Below the pieces are notes generated by a model. That model saw nothing but the letters and a program-made list of their open reading frames with translations. It made no database searches and had not been told where the DNA came from. Below, piece after piece: positions 50,845 to 60,050 of a stretch of DNA of 64,000 bases. The stretch lies in NCBI GenBank assembly GCA_947503895.1, contig CANNFT010000005.1:186001-250000 (forward strand). Reading direction: 5' to 3'. This stretch comes from an uncultured Saccharospirillaceae bacterium. GTDB taxonomy: Bacteria > Pseudomonadota > Gammaproteobacteria > Pseudomonadales > Oceanobacteraceae. Position numbers and translations under genes: made by a program. Each line of letters starts with the position of its first letter. The first letter of the stretch is position 1.

Positions 50845-52377
50845 ATGGCAGATAACTACATCAAGCGCATTCTAGAAGCGAACGTTTATGACGTCGCAGT
50901 GGAGTCTCCACTGTCCGAAGCCCATTTTTTGAGCGAGCGTTTCGAGAATATTATTAAGATTAAGCGCGAAGATGAGCAACCTGTTTATAGCTTCAAGTGT
51001 CGTGGTGCTTACAACTGTATATCACGTAAAAGCCCTGAAGAACTCGCAAAAGGCATCGTCACGGCGTCCGCTGGTAACCACGCCCAAGGCGTGGCCTTGT
51101 CTGCTCAAAAGCTTGGCATTAAAGCCACTATTGTCATGCCGCGCACCACACCCGAAATTAAAGTGGCATCGGTACGTGCCCGCGGGGCTAAAGCCGTGCT
51201 GCATGGGGACTCATTTGAAGAAGCCTTTGCCCACAGTCAAAAGCTCGTGGAAGAAAAAGGCATGACCTACATTCATCCGTACGATGATCCAGACGTGATC
51301 GCCGGGCAAGGCACCATTGCCATGGAAATCCTACGTCAGGAAACTGGGCCGATTCACGCGATTTTTGTGCCTGTAGGCGGCGGTGGCCTGATCTCAGGTG
51401 TGGCTGCTTATGTAAAATATTTACGGCCTGACATCAAAGTGATTGGTGTGGAGTCTGTTGAAAGTGCTTGTTTGGCTGCGGCAATGGCTGCGGGCCGAAG
51501 GGTCACCTTGCCCAGTGTTGGAATTTTTGCTGATGGTGTTGCGGTCGCGCAAATCGGTAAACATACATGGCAGGTATGCAAAGACTTGGTGGATGAAGTC
51601 ATTACCGTCACACCAGATGAGCTGTGTGCAGCGATTAAAGATATATTCGACGACACACGCTCTGTGGCAGAACCGTCGGGTGCATTGGGTGTGGCCGGAT
51701 TGAAAAAATATGTTGATCGTGAAGGTGTGAAGGGACAAACCCTCATTGCCATCGAATCTGGCGCTAACGTTAACTTTGACCGCTTGCGCTATGTTTCCGA
51801 AACCGCGGAAGTGGGTGAGGGCCGAGAAATGATCATGGCCGTCACGATTCCAGAGAAAGCCGGCAGCTTCCAAACGTTTTGCAACATCTTAGGGCGCCGC
51901 CCCATCACCGAATTTAATTATCGTTATCGAGATGAGAAAAACGCGCAAATTTATGTGGGTGTGAAAGTTGCGGAAGGCCCGCAAGGCAAACAAGAATTGT
52001 TAGAAGAACTGGAGAACAAAGGGTATCCAGTCTTAAATCTGACGGATGACGATATATCAAAATACCATATTCGTCATATGGTCGGTGGCCATGCCCCGGA
52101 CTCCGTGAAAAACGAAATTTTGTGTCACGCTGAATTTCCAGAGCGTCCCGGTGCATTGCTCGGTTTTCTGAAAAAATTGGGTAAGCGTTGGAACATCACC
52201 ATGTTTCATTACCGAAATCACGGGGCCGCCAGTGGTCGCGTGTTGGTTGGTTTGCAAGTCGATAAAGCAGAGCGTAAAGAGTTATTAAACGATATGGCAG
52301 AGGCAGGATATCCTTTGCAAGATGAAAGTGATAACCCTGCCTACAAGCTGTTTTTACGCGGCGATCAAGACGCTTAA
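50845..52377 (+). CDS. ilvA: threonine ammonia-lyase, biosynthetic
   Basis: PLP-dependent threonine deaminase makes 2-oxobutyrate for isoleucine. The 510-aa product (E. coli 514) has the PLP lysine in YSFKCRGAYN, the SAGNHAQGVA motif, the glycine loop VPVGGGGLISG, and two C-terminal ACT-like regulatory domains (EKAGSFQTFCNILG and ERPGALLGFLKKLG) for isoleucine/valine control. The start at ATG 50845 (MADNYIKRIL) fits family alignments and a GAGAG upstream; the longer frame from 50767 does not. Confidence 0.96.
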   Translation: MADNYIKRILEANVYDVAVESPLSEAHFLSERFENIIKIKREDEQPVYSFKCRGAYNCISRKSPEELAKGIVTASAGNHAQGVALSAQKLGIKATIVMPRTTPEIKVASVRARGAKAVLHGDSFEEAFAHSQKLVEEKGMTYIHPYDDPDVIAGQGTIAMEILRQETGPIHAIFVPVGGGGLISGVAAYVKYLRPDIKVIGVESVESACLAAAMAAGRRVTLPSVGIFADGVAVAQIGKHTWQVCKDLVDEVITVTPDELCAAIKDIFDDTRSVAEPSGALGVAGLKKYVDREGVKGQTLIAIESGANVNFDRLRYVSETAEVGEGREMIMAVTIPEKAGSFQTFCNILGRRPITEFNYRYRDEKNAQIYVGVKVAEGPQGKQELLEELENKGYPVLNLTDDDISKYHIRHMVGGHAPDSVKNEILCHAEFPERPGALLGFLKKLGKRWNITMFHYRNHGAASGRVLVGLQVDKAERKELLNDMAEAGYPLQDESDNPAYKLFLRGDQDA

Positions 52378-52386
52378 ACGATTAAC

Positions 52387-52436
52387 ACCACCATAAAAAA
52401 AGGGGTTAGCCATGGCTAACCCCTTTTTTATGGTGT
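52387..52436 (+). terminator. ilvA terminator, near-perfect long palindrome
   Basis: GGGGTTAGCCATGGCTAACCCC is a perfect dyad, extended outwards by A7/T6 and CACCAT/ATGGTG. It separates ilvA from the convergent symporter gene and should work in both directions. Confidence 0.88.
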
Positions 52437-52463
52437 AATGAAACCGCGCGAACATTCTATTGA

Positions 52464-54005
52464 TTAAACGGCTGGCTTCGGCTCACTGGTTTCGACATTC
52501 TCGGGCTCTGAATCGGTGGTTTGGCCTGCTAATTTGGCCTCCCAGTAATCCGCATTTTTAATCCCAAGTTTAACCGGGTCAAAGGTAAATTGGCTGACAC
52601 CTTGTTTCAGTTGTTCTTCATAGTCGTGCAGGGCTTTTAATGCCGGACGCGACATAAAGAAGATGATCAATATGCCAATGATGTTTAGCCAAGCCATCAT
52701 GCCGACACCGATGTCGCCTAATCCCCACGCCAAATCAGCGGCTTTCACCGTGCCATAAAACACAGAAACCAACAGAGCCAGTTTAAGCACGAAGGTCATG
52801 GCTGGCACTTTAAAAGTGCGACGAATATAGGCCACATTGGTTTCGGCTATATAGTAGTAAGCCAAAATGGTGGTAAATGAGAAGAACAACAATGCAAATG
52901 CCACAAACGGTTTACCAATGCCAGGCAATGTACTTTCAACCGCCATTTGGGTAAATGCAGGGCCATTTGCTTCAATCGTGGCGGGTAAGTTTTGTACGAT
53001 GAAGCTGCCTTCAGCGCTACCTTGAACATTGTAGGCACCGGTAATCAAAATCATAAACGCCGTGGCAGAACAGACTAACAAAGTATCAACGTAAATAGAG
53101 AAAGACTGAACCAAGCCTTGTTGCGCAGGGTGCTGCACATTTGAGGCTGCCGCGGCGTGTGGGCCAGAACCTTGACCGGCTTCATTAGAGTAAATACCCC
53201 GTTTAACGCCCCAGCCGATCGCCGCGGCGAAGCCGGCCATTGGAGTGAAGGCATCGCCGACAATCATGGCGACAATACCCGGAATTTGTTCGATGTTTAA
53301 TAAACAGATCACCAATGCCACGACGATGTAAGCCATCGCCATAAAAGGCACTACCACCTGAGTAAAGCTGGCAATTCGTTTAACCCCACCAAAGATAATA
53401 AAACCCAATACCATGGCGATAATGGTACCCGTGGTGATTTTCACCATGCTCAGCATCCCCATGCTGGTATCAATCATTTCGCCGGTTCCGATGGCCGTTT
53501 CGATGGCGTTGCCGATGCTATTGGACTGTACGCCTGGCAGTAAAATACCGCAAGCGAGGATGGTGGCAAGCGCGAACAGAATGGCATACCACTTTTCTCC
53601 CATGGCCTTCTCGATATAGTAAGCAGGGCCCCCGCGAAACTGACCATTGTCTTCTTCTTTATAAATTTGAGCCAATGTGGACTCTGTATAAGCCGTGGCC
53701 GCTCCAAAAAACGCGACTACCCACATCCAAAAAACGGCCCCTGGACCACCAAATCCAATAGCAGCGGCTACCCCGGCGATGTTACCTGTGCCCACTCGGC
53801 CAGAGAGTGATAGGGTCAAGGCTTGAAACGATGAAATGCCCTTTTCTGAGCTTTGACCATTAAACAATAGGCGCAGCATCTCCTTAAATTGGCGTACTTG
53901 TACTAAACGAGTCGTGATGGAATAAAACAAACCGGCAGCGAGGCACAAATAGATGAGCACAGGGCTCCAAATAATCCCGTTAAGGGTATTGACCAACTCT
54001 TGCAT
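52464..54005 (-). CDS. AGCS-family sodium:alanine/glycine symporter
   Basis: The 513-aa membrane protein has about eleven spans and the AGCS blocks SLSGRVGTGNIAGVAAAIGFGGPGA (split: SGRVGTGNIAGVA), the GGPAYYIEKAMG loop, and GIYSNEAGQGSGPHAAAASN. It imports alanine or glycine with sodium across the inner membrane. The C-terminal tail is acidic and Glu-Pro rich. It starts at ATG with AAAAGGAGC upstream. Confidence 0.94.
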   Translation of the reverse strand: MQELVNTLNGIIWSPVLIYLCLAAGLFYSITTRLVQVRQFKEMLRLLFNGQSSEKGISSFQALTLSLSGRVGTGNIAGVAAAIGFGGPGAVFWMWVVAFFGAATAYTESTLAQIYKEEDNGQFRGGPAYYIEKAMGEKWYAILFALATILACGILLPGVQSNSIGNAIETAIGTGEMIDTSMGMLSMVKITTGTIIAMVLGFIIFGGVKRIASFTQVVVPFMAMAYIVVALVICLLNIEQIPGIVAMIVGDAFTPMAGFAAAIGWGVKRGIYSNEAGQGSGPHAAAASNVQHPAQQGLVQSFSIYVDTLLVCSATAFMILITGAYNVQGSAEGSFIVQNLPATIEANGPAFTQMAVESTLPGIGKPFVAFALLFFSFTTILAYYYIAETNVAYIRRTFKVPAMTFVLKLALLVSVFYGTVKAADLAWGLGDIGVGMMAWLNIIGILIIFFMSRPALKALHDYEEQLKQGVSQFTFDPVKLGIKNADYWEAKLAGQTTDSEPENVETSEPKPAV

Positions 54006-54740
54006 ACAGAGCTCCTTTTAATTGTTATTGGTCGTTGAGCGACCACACTGCTTTGTGTTGCAGCAGTCCAGTGAACGGCGTCAAATAAACGCGTCAGATA
54101 CAAACGGTGTCATGAACCCACGAACACATGATCGAGACGCTCGAAAATACCGATACCTGACATATTCGGCCGAATGGCAAATAAGCGCGGGAGCATGTCA
54201 GTTTTGTTAGTGAATTTCAGCTTTTTGGTGCCCTGAAATAAGGCATGACTGGGATCGATTTATCTTGTTTTGTAAATATATCTTTACGGGTCAAATCCCT
54301 TTGGTTGGCATTATTGGACAAAGCCCTGGCCTTATATGTCATTGTCCATTATTGACCAGTCGGACAGCTCTTGGTGGTCGCCACTTAAGTTGGGGAAAAG
54401 CGGTCGAATGGCGCGCTGACTTGGACAAGAAGTGAACCTAGTGTGCGACTGTTGGACAATTGTAAGTGCTTGAAAATTAAGATGTTTTTTCTGATCTTTA
54501 ATAATAGCGTGAAAAAAACATCGCTTGCCAAGCAAAAGCCTTGGAGTGGATATTTTGCGTATGGTATGGTTCTGACACGTAAAAAAACGCCTGATAAAAA
54601 TAATAACAAGGCTGCTCGATAAAACCTTTGCATTCACCCAAATGTGTTTCCGATCTGAGTGATCAATGCAGTCTGAGCGAAAGCCCGTCAGCCGTTTCTA
54701 GCAAAGCAACCCGATAATAAAAAGTCTAACGGGAGCCACC
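54006..54740. other. intergenic region between symporter and methyltransferase genes
   Basis: About 735 bp between divergent genes. A 12-bp perfect palindrome ATTCGGCCGAAT (54164-54175) could be a regulator site for the symporter. Minus-strand frames of 82-101 codons here look random. I did not find the structure of a glycine riboswitch. Confidence 0.5.
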
Positions 54741-55424
54741 ATGGCGGATAAATACAAGATCATCGGACCTTTGTACGATTTTCTCAGCATGATTTACAGC
54801 GGCAAGCAAATTCATCGTTGCAAGACGGCTATGAACACAGACCTTCAACCGGACGATAAAATTCTGTTCGCGGGGGTTGGACACGGTCGAGATGCCATTG
54901 ATGCAGCAGAAAAAGGCGCGCAAGTGACGGTGGTCGATCTTTCCGAAACCATGCTCAAAAATTTCGAAAAAAATCTCAAGAATCGTCAGTTTAAACATCC
55001 GATTCGCATGGTGCACAGTGACATTCTCAAGTTTGAAGAAACGGGAGAGTTCGACATGGTGACCGCGAATTTCTTCCTAAATGTATTTCCAGAAGAGTTC
55101 ATGGCAAAAGTCATGGCGCATCTCACGACGCTGGTTAAACCAGAAGGATCGTTTGTCGTAGGAGATTTCCACTACCCAACCGGTAATGTGTTTACCCGAG
55201 CCTTTCAAAATATCTATTGGTACATCGCCGTCGGAATATTTGCCATATTTGCTAAAAATGCGGTTCATGAAATTTATGATTACCCAAGTCATTTAAAAGC
55301 ACTGGGTTTCAAGGTTGAAAAGAAACACGCTTTTAATGTTTTGGCTATCCCCAGTTTATGGAGCCTTAAAGCACAACGCATGGATAGCGAACCGTCTACT
55401 CAATCTTCACCAGAAGCTGCGTGA
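54741..55424 (+). CDS. class I SAM-dependent methyltransferase
   Basis: The 227-aa protein has the SAM motif I KILFAGVGHGRDAID, motif II acidic loop TVVDLSETM, and a downstream TANFFLNVFPEE segment. The UbiE/PmtA-like size and a hydrophobic stretch (IYWYIAVGIFAIFA, about 155-170) suggest a lipid-soluble substrate. It is followed by a DUF2156 gene and an acyl-CoA ligase gene in the same direction. The substrate is unknown; a membrane lipid is a reasonable guess. Confidence 0.85.
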   Translation: MADKYKIIGPLYDFLSMIYSGKQIHRCKTAMNTDLQPDDKILFAGVGHGRDAIDAAEKGAQVTVVDLSETMLKNFEKNLKNRQFKHPIRMVHSDILKFEETGEFDMVTANFFLNVFPEEFMAKVMAHLTTLVKPEGSFVVGDFHYPTGNVFTRAFQNIYWYIAVGIFAIFAKNAVHEIYDYPSHLKALGFKVEKKHAFNVLAIPSLWSLKAQRMDSEPSTQSSPEAA

Positions 55425-55512
55425 AAATTGTCGAATAGGCTAATGGTCGGAACCGTTCGCTGAATCGACATAGAAGAAGATAATAAAAATAAAAAGTGAC
55501 GAGGCCGTAACA

Positions 55513-56535
55513 ATGGAAAAAGCGGAAGTAACCATGTTGGATATTGCGAACGATGAATCGAGTATCCACGGAGGAGGCTTATTTACCTTTGCCGAGAGAA
55601 TTGATTACCTGAAAAACTTCGGTAAACACTCCATGGCTTTCTCTGCCTTACAACCTTTTATGCAATATTTTGATTTAGAGGATGTGGGTTACATTGCCTA
55701 TCGGAAGCAATGGGGAACCGTTGTTTGCTTGGGCGATCCTATCTGCGCCCCTCAAGATCGTGAACAATTAATTTCTGCGTTTTTACAAAAGTACAAAAAT
55801 CCGGTGTTTATACAGGTGACAGAACCTGTTGCCCAATTATTACATGAACTCACTGGATTTTATGCCACGCAATTTGGTAAAGAAACGCTCATTGATTTGC
55901 AACGTTGGACCACCTCCGGCAAGAAAAAACAAGTGATACGGACTGCCGTAAATCACGCCCAAAAAGAAAATATTGTCGTTAAAGAAAGTTATGGGGATAC
56001 GGGATATCGTAAGCTGTCAGAGAACTGGCTGCAGACTCGAAAGTGCAAGGGAAGAGAAATTATATTTCTGATTCGCCCCATGGAAATGGACTATAAAGAA
56101 GGCACAAGACGCTTCTTTGCTTATCAGAACGATGAAATGATCGGCTTTGTCTTCTTTGATCCCATTTACGAAAATGGCAATATTGTTGGCTATGTACCGA
56201 ATATCTCGCGGGCTTCTGAAAAGTTTCCGCAAGGCATTTTTTACACACTGATGGCGCACGCATTTGAAGTATTCAAGGAAGAGGGTGTGCCGTACGTCTA
56301 CCTAGGCCTTTCACCGCTCGCCATGGACTACCCCGTTAAAAATCATGAATCGAGTCCGTTACGATGGATGCAGGAAATGACATTAAAGTATGCAAATTTC
56401 CTTTATAACTTTAAGGGAATAGATTTTACCAAGAGTCGATTCCGTGGCGAGGAAGAACCCACCTATGCTGTACATAAGCGTGCCATTCCTGCTAAAGAAT
56501 TTGTGTGCATGTTCAAAATCTGTAACGTTATTTAA
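55513..56535 (+). CDS. DUF2156 / phosphatidylglycerol lysyltransferase C-terminal domain protein
   Basis: The 340-aa soluble protein has tandem GNAT-like halves characteristic of the aminoacyl-transferase domain of MprF/LPG synthase: KHSMAFSALQ, GTVVCLGDPI, QRWTTSGKKKQVIRTAVNHA and FFAYQNDEMIGFVFFDP. It lacks the membrane flippase domain of MprF. Free-standing DUF2156 proteins are implicated in aminoacylating or acylating lipids, but most are uncharacterised. It starts with GAGG 8 nt upstream, 88 bp after the methyltransferase gene. Confidence 0.85.
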   Translation: MEKAEVTMLDIANDESSIHGGGLFTFAERIDYLKNFGKHSMAFSALQPFMQYFDLEDVGYIAYRKQWGTVVCLGDPICAPQDREQLISAFLQKYKNPVFIQVTEPVAQLLHELTGFYATQFGKETLIDLQRWTTSGKKKQVIRTAVNHAQKENIVVKESYGDTGYRKLSENWLQTRKCKGREIIFLIRPMEMDYKEGTRRFFAYQNDEMIGFVFFDPIYENGNIVGYVPNISRASEKFPQGIFYTLMAHAFEVFKEEGVPYVYLGLSPLAMDYPVKNHESSPLRWMQEMTLKYANFLYNFKGIDFTKSRFRGEEEPTYAVHKRAIPAKEFVCMFKICNVI

Positions 56536-56784
56536 AGGGCTTTTATCGGTGGGATATTTTCGGGCTGATTGATTGTCGCTTTTTCATGAACAAAAACCGA
56601 TAAAAACCGCTTTTTGTCCACAAGAATAGGACTACAAGCCATGCATTCCTATTAGGCACAAATATATTCATCAATAGTGTGAAAACTTATTCAAGTTGGG
56701 CTGGTTAAATTCCCCTGTCTGTGTGAATATTTCGTCTTCGTTTAACAATAAAAATAAATCCAGCGAATTCATTGGAGTAAATCT

Positions 56785-58470
56785 ATGGATGCCAGTTTTT
56801 GGAATGATAAACGCCCTGCAGGCGTGTCTAATACGATCGACCTTGATCAGTACCAGTCTATATTAGAAGTATTTGATGAAGCCTGTCAGACCTATGCTGA
56901 TCGTCCTGCCTTTACCAACATGAACCATACGATCACTTACGCAGAGCTGGATCAACTCGCATCCGATTTTGCTGCCTATTTACAAGAAAACACAAATTTA
57001 GAACCGGGTGATCGAATCGCGATTCAAATGCCTAATTTACTGCAATATCCCATTGCGGTTTTTGGTGCCATGCGAGCCGGTTTCGTGGTCGTCAATACGA
57101 ATCCACTCTATACCGCTCGTGAAATGAAGCACCAATTTAATGACTCGGGTGCAAAAGCGTTGATTTTCACGGACATGTTTGGGCACATGGTTGAAGAAGT
57201 GTTAAATGAAACACCATTAGAACACCTCATCATTACCAGCATGGGGGATATGATGCCAGGGCTGAAACGTCACCTGGTAAACGCTGTCATTAAATACGGC
57301 AAAAAGATGGTGCCCGCTTATAATTTACCGCAAGCTGTATCCATGCGAACCGCATTAAAAATGGGTGCAGGAAAACCTTATAAGAAACACCCTGTGAAAC
57401 AAGAAGACATTGCCATTCTGCAGTATACCGGTGGTACAACGGGCGTGGCCAAAGGCGCGATGCTGACGCACCGTAATATCATTGCCAATATGCTGCAAAC
57501 TCAGGCTGTCATCAAGCAAACGGATGACAAAGGCAATGAGATGTTTTTGAAAGGGCAGGAGGTATTAGTGGCACCTTTACCGCTCTATCACATTTATTCG
57601 TTTACTGTGCACTGCATGTGTGCGGTTGAAATGGGTAACCACAATATCCTGATCACCAATCCACGTGATCCTAAAATGTTTATCAAAACCATTAAAGACA
57701 AGGGCGTCACGGGCTTTGTTGGTTTGAACACCTTGTTTGTCTTATTGATGGATCACCCGGACTTTAAATTAATTGACTTTAGCAAGCTAAAATTCACCTT
57801 ATCGGGTGGTACGGCACTGGTACGTAGCGTAGGCGAACGCTGGAAAAAATGGACCGGCGTGACCATATCGGAAGCCTACGGTTTAACGGAGTGCTCTCCC
57901 GCCGTTACCGCCAACCCCATTGGAGATCTCGCGCGCATCGGAACAGTCGGCCTGCCATTGCCGACGACCGATATAAAGTGTGTCGATGCCGAAGGTAAAG
58001 AAGTCCAAATTGGTGAGCGTGGCGAGCTGTGTGTCCGTGGTGCGCAAGTGATGAAAGGGTATTGGAATCGACCTGAAGCCACCGCAGAGGTGATGGACTC
58101 AGAAGGCTTCTTTAAGACAGGCGATGTAGCCATTATCAAAAAAGACGGATTCATCAGTATTGTGGATCGTATCAAAGATATGATTTTGGTATCAGGGTTT
58201 AACGTCTATCCAAACGAGATTGAAGACGTAGTGGCATCCCATCCAAAAGTGGCGAATTGTGCGGCGATCGGTGTGCCAGATGAAAAATCAGGCGAAGTAC
58301 CTAAATTATTTGTCGTACCGGTTGATAATTCGTTAACAGAAGAAGAAATGAAAGCTTACTGCAAAGCCAATCTCACGGGGTACAAACTACCTAAGTACAT
58401 CGTATTTAAAGATGAACTGCCAATGACCAATGTCGGTAAAATCTTACGACGCGAGTTACGCGACGAATAA
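56785..58470 (+). CDS. fadD: long-chain fatty-acid-CoA ligase
   Basis: The 561-aa AMP-forming ligase activates fatty acids to acyl-CoA. Motifs are YTGGTTGVAKGAMLTHRN (P-loop), SEAYGLTECSP, GYWNRPEATAEVM, the FACS signature region RIKDMILVSGFNVYPNEIED, and the C-terminal catalytic Lys in GKILRREL. The GGAG ribosome binding site precedes ATG 56785. Length equals E. coli FadD (561). It could supply acyl groups to the preceding DUF2156 gene product, though separate transcription is also possible. Confidence 0.9.
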   Translation: MDASFWNDKRPAGVSNTIDLDQYQSILEVFDEACQTYADRPAFTNMNHTITYAELDQLASDFAAYLQENTNLEPGDRIAIQMPNLLQYPIAVFGAMRAGFVVVNTNPLYTAREMKHQFNDSGAKALIFTDMFGHMVEEVLNETPLEHLIITSMGDMMPGLKRHLVNAVIKYGKKMVPAYNLPQAVSMRTALKMGAGKPYKKHPVKQEDIAILQYTGGTTGVAKGAMLTHRNIIANMLQTQAVIKQTDDKGNEMFLKGQEVLVAPLPLYHIYSFTVHCMCAVEMGNHNILITNPRDPKMFIKTIKDKGVTGFVGLNTLFVLLMDHPDFKLIDFSKLKFTLSGGTALVRSVGERWKKWTGVTISEAYGLTECSPAVTANPIGDLARIGTVGLPLPTTDIKCVDAEGKEVQIGERGELCVRGAQVMKGYWNRPEATAEVMDSEGFFKTGDVAIIKKDGFISIVDRIKDMILVSGFNVYPNEIEDVVASHPKVANCAAIGVPDEKSGEVPKLFVVPVDNSLTEEEMKAYCKANLTGYKLPKYIVFKDELPMTNVGKILRRELRDE

Positions 58471-58489
58471 ACGTCGGGTTCGTTATGAA

Positions 58490-58531
58490 AATAAAAGCCC
58501 CGCTTTCTATGTGAGAGCGGGGCTTTTTCAT
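58490..58531 (+). terminator. fadD terminator
   Basis: AAAAGCCCCGCT (58493-58504) pairs with AGCGGGGCTTTT (58515-58526), followed by T. Confidence 0.88.
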
Positions 58532-58594
58532 TTGTACTATTCAACAACTGCAGATTGATGTGGCTAAAGTCTAATATCGACGGCTAGATCTGTG

Positions 58595-59038
58595 TCACTC
58601 AAGGTGCTGTTTTATATTGCCTGCTACCCGTTGAAGTTCACTTTGCTTAGCTTTAAAACCAAATATACCGGTAAAATGCAGCAGAAGGTTTCGGGCAAAT
58701 CGTAAACTGTCTTTCGGTTCTCGCGGAATAAGATGCAAATGCACATGAGGGATATGTTGATTGGTGGCTTTGCCATCATTCAGTAAATAGTGCGTACCTT
58801 TAATGCCGTATCCTGCGCGTCTTTGTGCGTCCACCACTTTGTGTGCAACAGTGAATAAATGTTGTTGCAGGGTCGTTTGCTGGGCCGCGAGCTGCTCACT
58901 GTGTTGTTTGGGGATCAGAAGTATATGCCCCGAAGTGAGAGGATAGATATCCATAAAAGCCATGCAGTGCTCGTCTTCAAAGACTAATTCCGCTGATTCA
59001 GTGCCTTGCACGATGTTGCAAAATAGACAGTCTGACAT
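58595..59038 (-). CDS. HIT-family nucleotide-binding hydrolase
   Basis: The 147-aa histidine-triad protein has CLFCNIVQG at the N-terminus and the active-site HVHLHLIPRE, with the middle His as nucleophile. Family members hydrolyse AMP or ADP conjugates. C-terminal ~35 residues, after the triad, are longer than in minimal HinT proteins. It is cytoplasmic and stands alone. Confidence 0.92.
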   Translation of the reverse strand: MSDCLFCNIVQGTESAELVFEDEHCMAFMDIYPLTSGHILLIPKQHSEQLAAQQTTLQQHLFTVAHKVVDAQRRAGYGIKGTHYLLNDGKATNQHIPHVHLHLIPREPKDSLRFARNLLLHFTGIFGFKAKQSELQRVAGNIKQHLE

Positions 59039-59244
59039 GGGGTTTCCTTTGAATAGTTAATAGGCTCGAGGCTCAGCTGATGGCATCCTGCCACCGTTAC
59101 ATTTGTTTAATATTGGCTAATTTAACTGTCTGAATTGGGGCTTTTTTGTGCAGTGGCATAGTCTCGAATAATGAGTTAATTAACCAAACGATGCTGGATC
59201 ATAATCCAATACCTATATGAAAAATAGGGGCGGCTTAATCAATA

Positions 59245-59772
59245 TTAAAACGCGCCGAGCGTTACAATGAGCTTGCCATTTTTCACTTCGACAGACTTCA
59301 AGACACTTTTAGCAAGCGTGTGTTTTAAGTTTTCATCCTTGAGTGTGTACACGGGTCTATTGGAAAGGACATTGGCCGCCGCGAGTTGTGCGATACTCTG
59401 TATCTTCGGTGTTAGTTTTTCTGGCACTTTATCGACGACGAGGTTTACGACGGTCGGTTGGCTGAAATAAAACGTTCCCTCCATTGCATTATAGACTAAC
59501 GTCCCTCTAATTTCACCGCGTCCCGTTCCTTTGATATTCCCCGGTGCGATGACTTCTATACGGGATTGAATGCCTATCTCCTGACTATTTTCCCGTAACG
59601 AGATGTTGGGGTCCGATATCATAACCGTGACGAAAAATTTCTTTTTCGTCATAGGCATAAGTGCTTCTATTTTTTCCTGTAATTCATCTTCCGTTAATTC
59701 GAGTGTGTAACTAAATGCGAATGAAAGTGACGATGCAAAGATAGCGAATAAAAATAAGCAATAGCGAAACAT
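59245..59772 (-). CDS. DUF1439 (YceB-like) periplasmic protein
   Basis: The 175-aa protein has a signal peptide (residues 1-20, ending LSFAFS) and a DUF1439 domain: YTLELTEDELQEKIEALMPM, then PNISLRENSQEIGI, and the long PTVVNLVVDKVPEKLTPKIQ segment. E. coli YceB is a lipoprotein; here no lipobox Cys follows the signal peptide, so it is probably soluble in the periplasm. Function of the family is poorly known; a lipid-binding tubular fold is likely. Confidence 0.85.
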   Translation of the reverse strand: MFRYCLFLFAIFASSLSFAFSYTLELTEDELQEKIEALMPMTKKKFFVTVMISDPNISLRENSQEIGIQSRIEVIAPGNIKGTGRGEIRGTLVYNAMEGTFYFSQPTVVNLVVDKVPEKLTPKIQSIAQLAAANVLSNRPVYTLKDENLKHTLAKSVLKSVEVKNGKLIVTLGAF

Positions 59773-60050
59773 ATATGCTCCTAATGCATACCCGTTTATT
59801 AAGAGATGGAAGAATAAGCGTTATGATAACTGATTAAAAGCACTAATACGTTTGGGTGTGGCAAATATTGAATATGTTTTCCTTATACCATAAGACGCTT
59901 TTAATATTAGAGGGTGTCCATTGACATGAGGATAAGGGGTTGTCTTCGCACTCATCAAACATGCCACACTAAATGAAGATGTGTGGCACTGTTTATTTAC
60001 TCTTAAGATACTACGCTTTGTATAAAAGTTTATATATTACTGTGCAATTA

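Noticed and set aside
54006..54240. Possible glycine riboswitch upstream of the AGCS symporter
   Set aside because: The conserved glycine aptamer core was not found on the minus strand.
54332..54637. 82- and 101-codon minus-strand ORFs between the symporter and methyltransferase genes
   Set aside because: They overlap each other in different frames, lack ribosome binding sites and show no domain.
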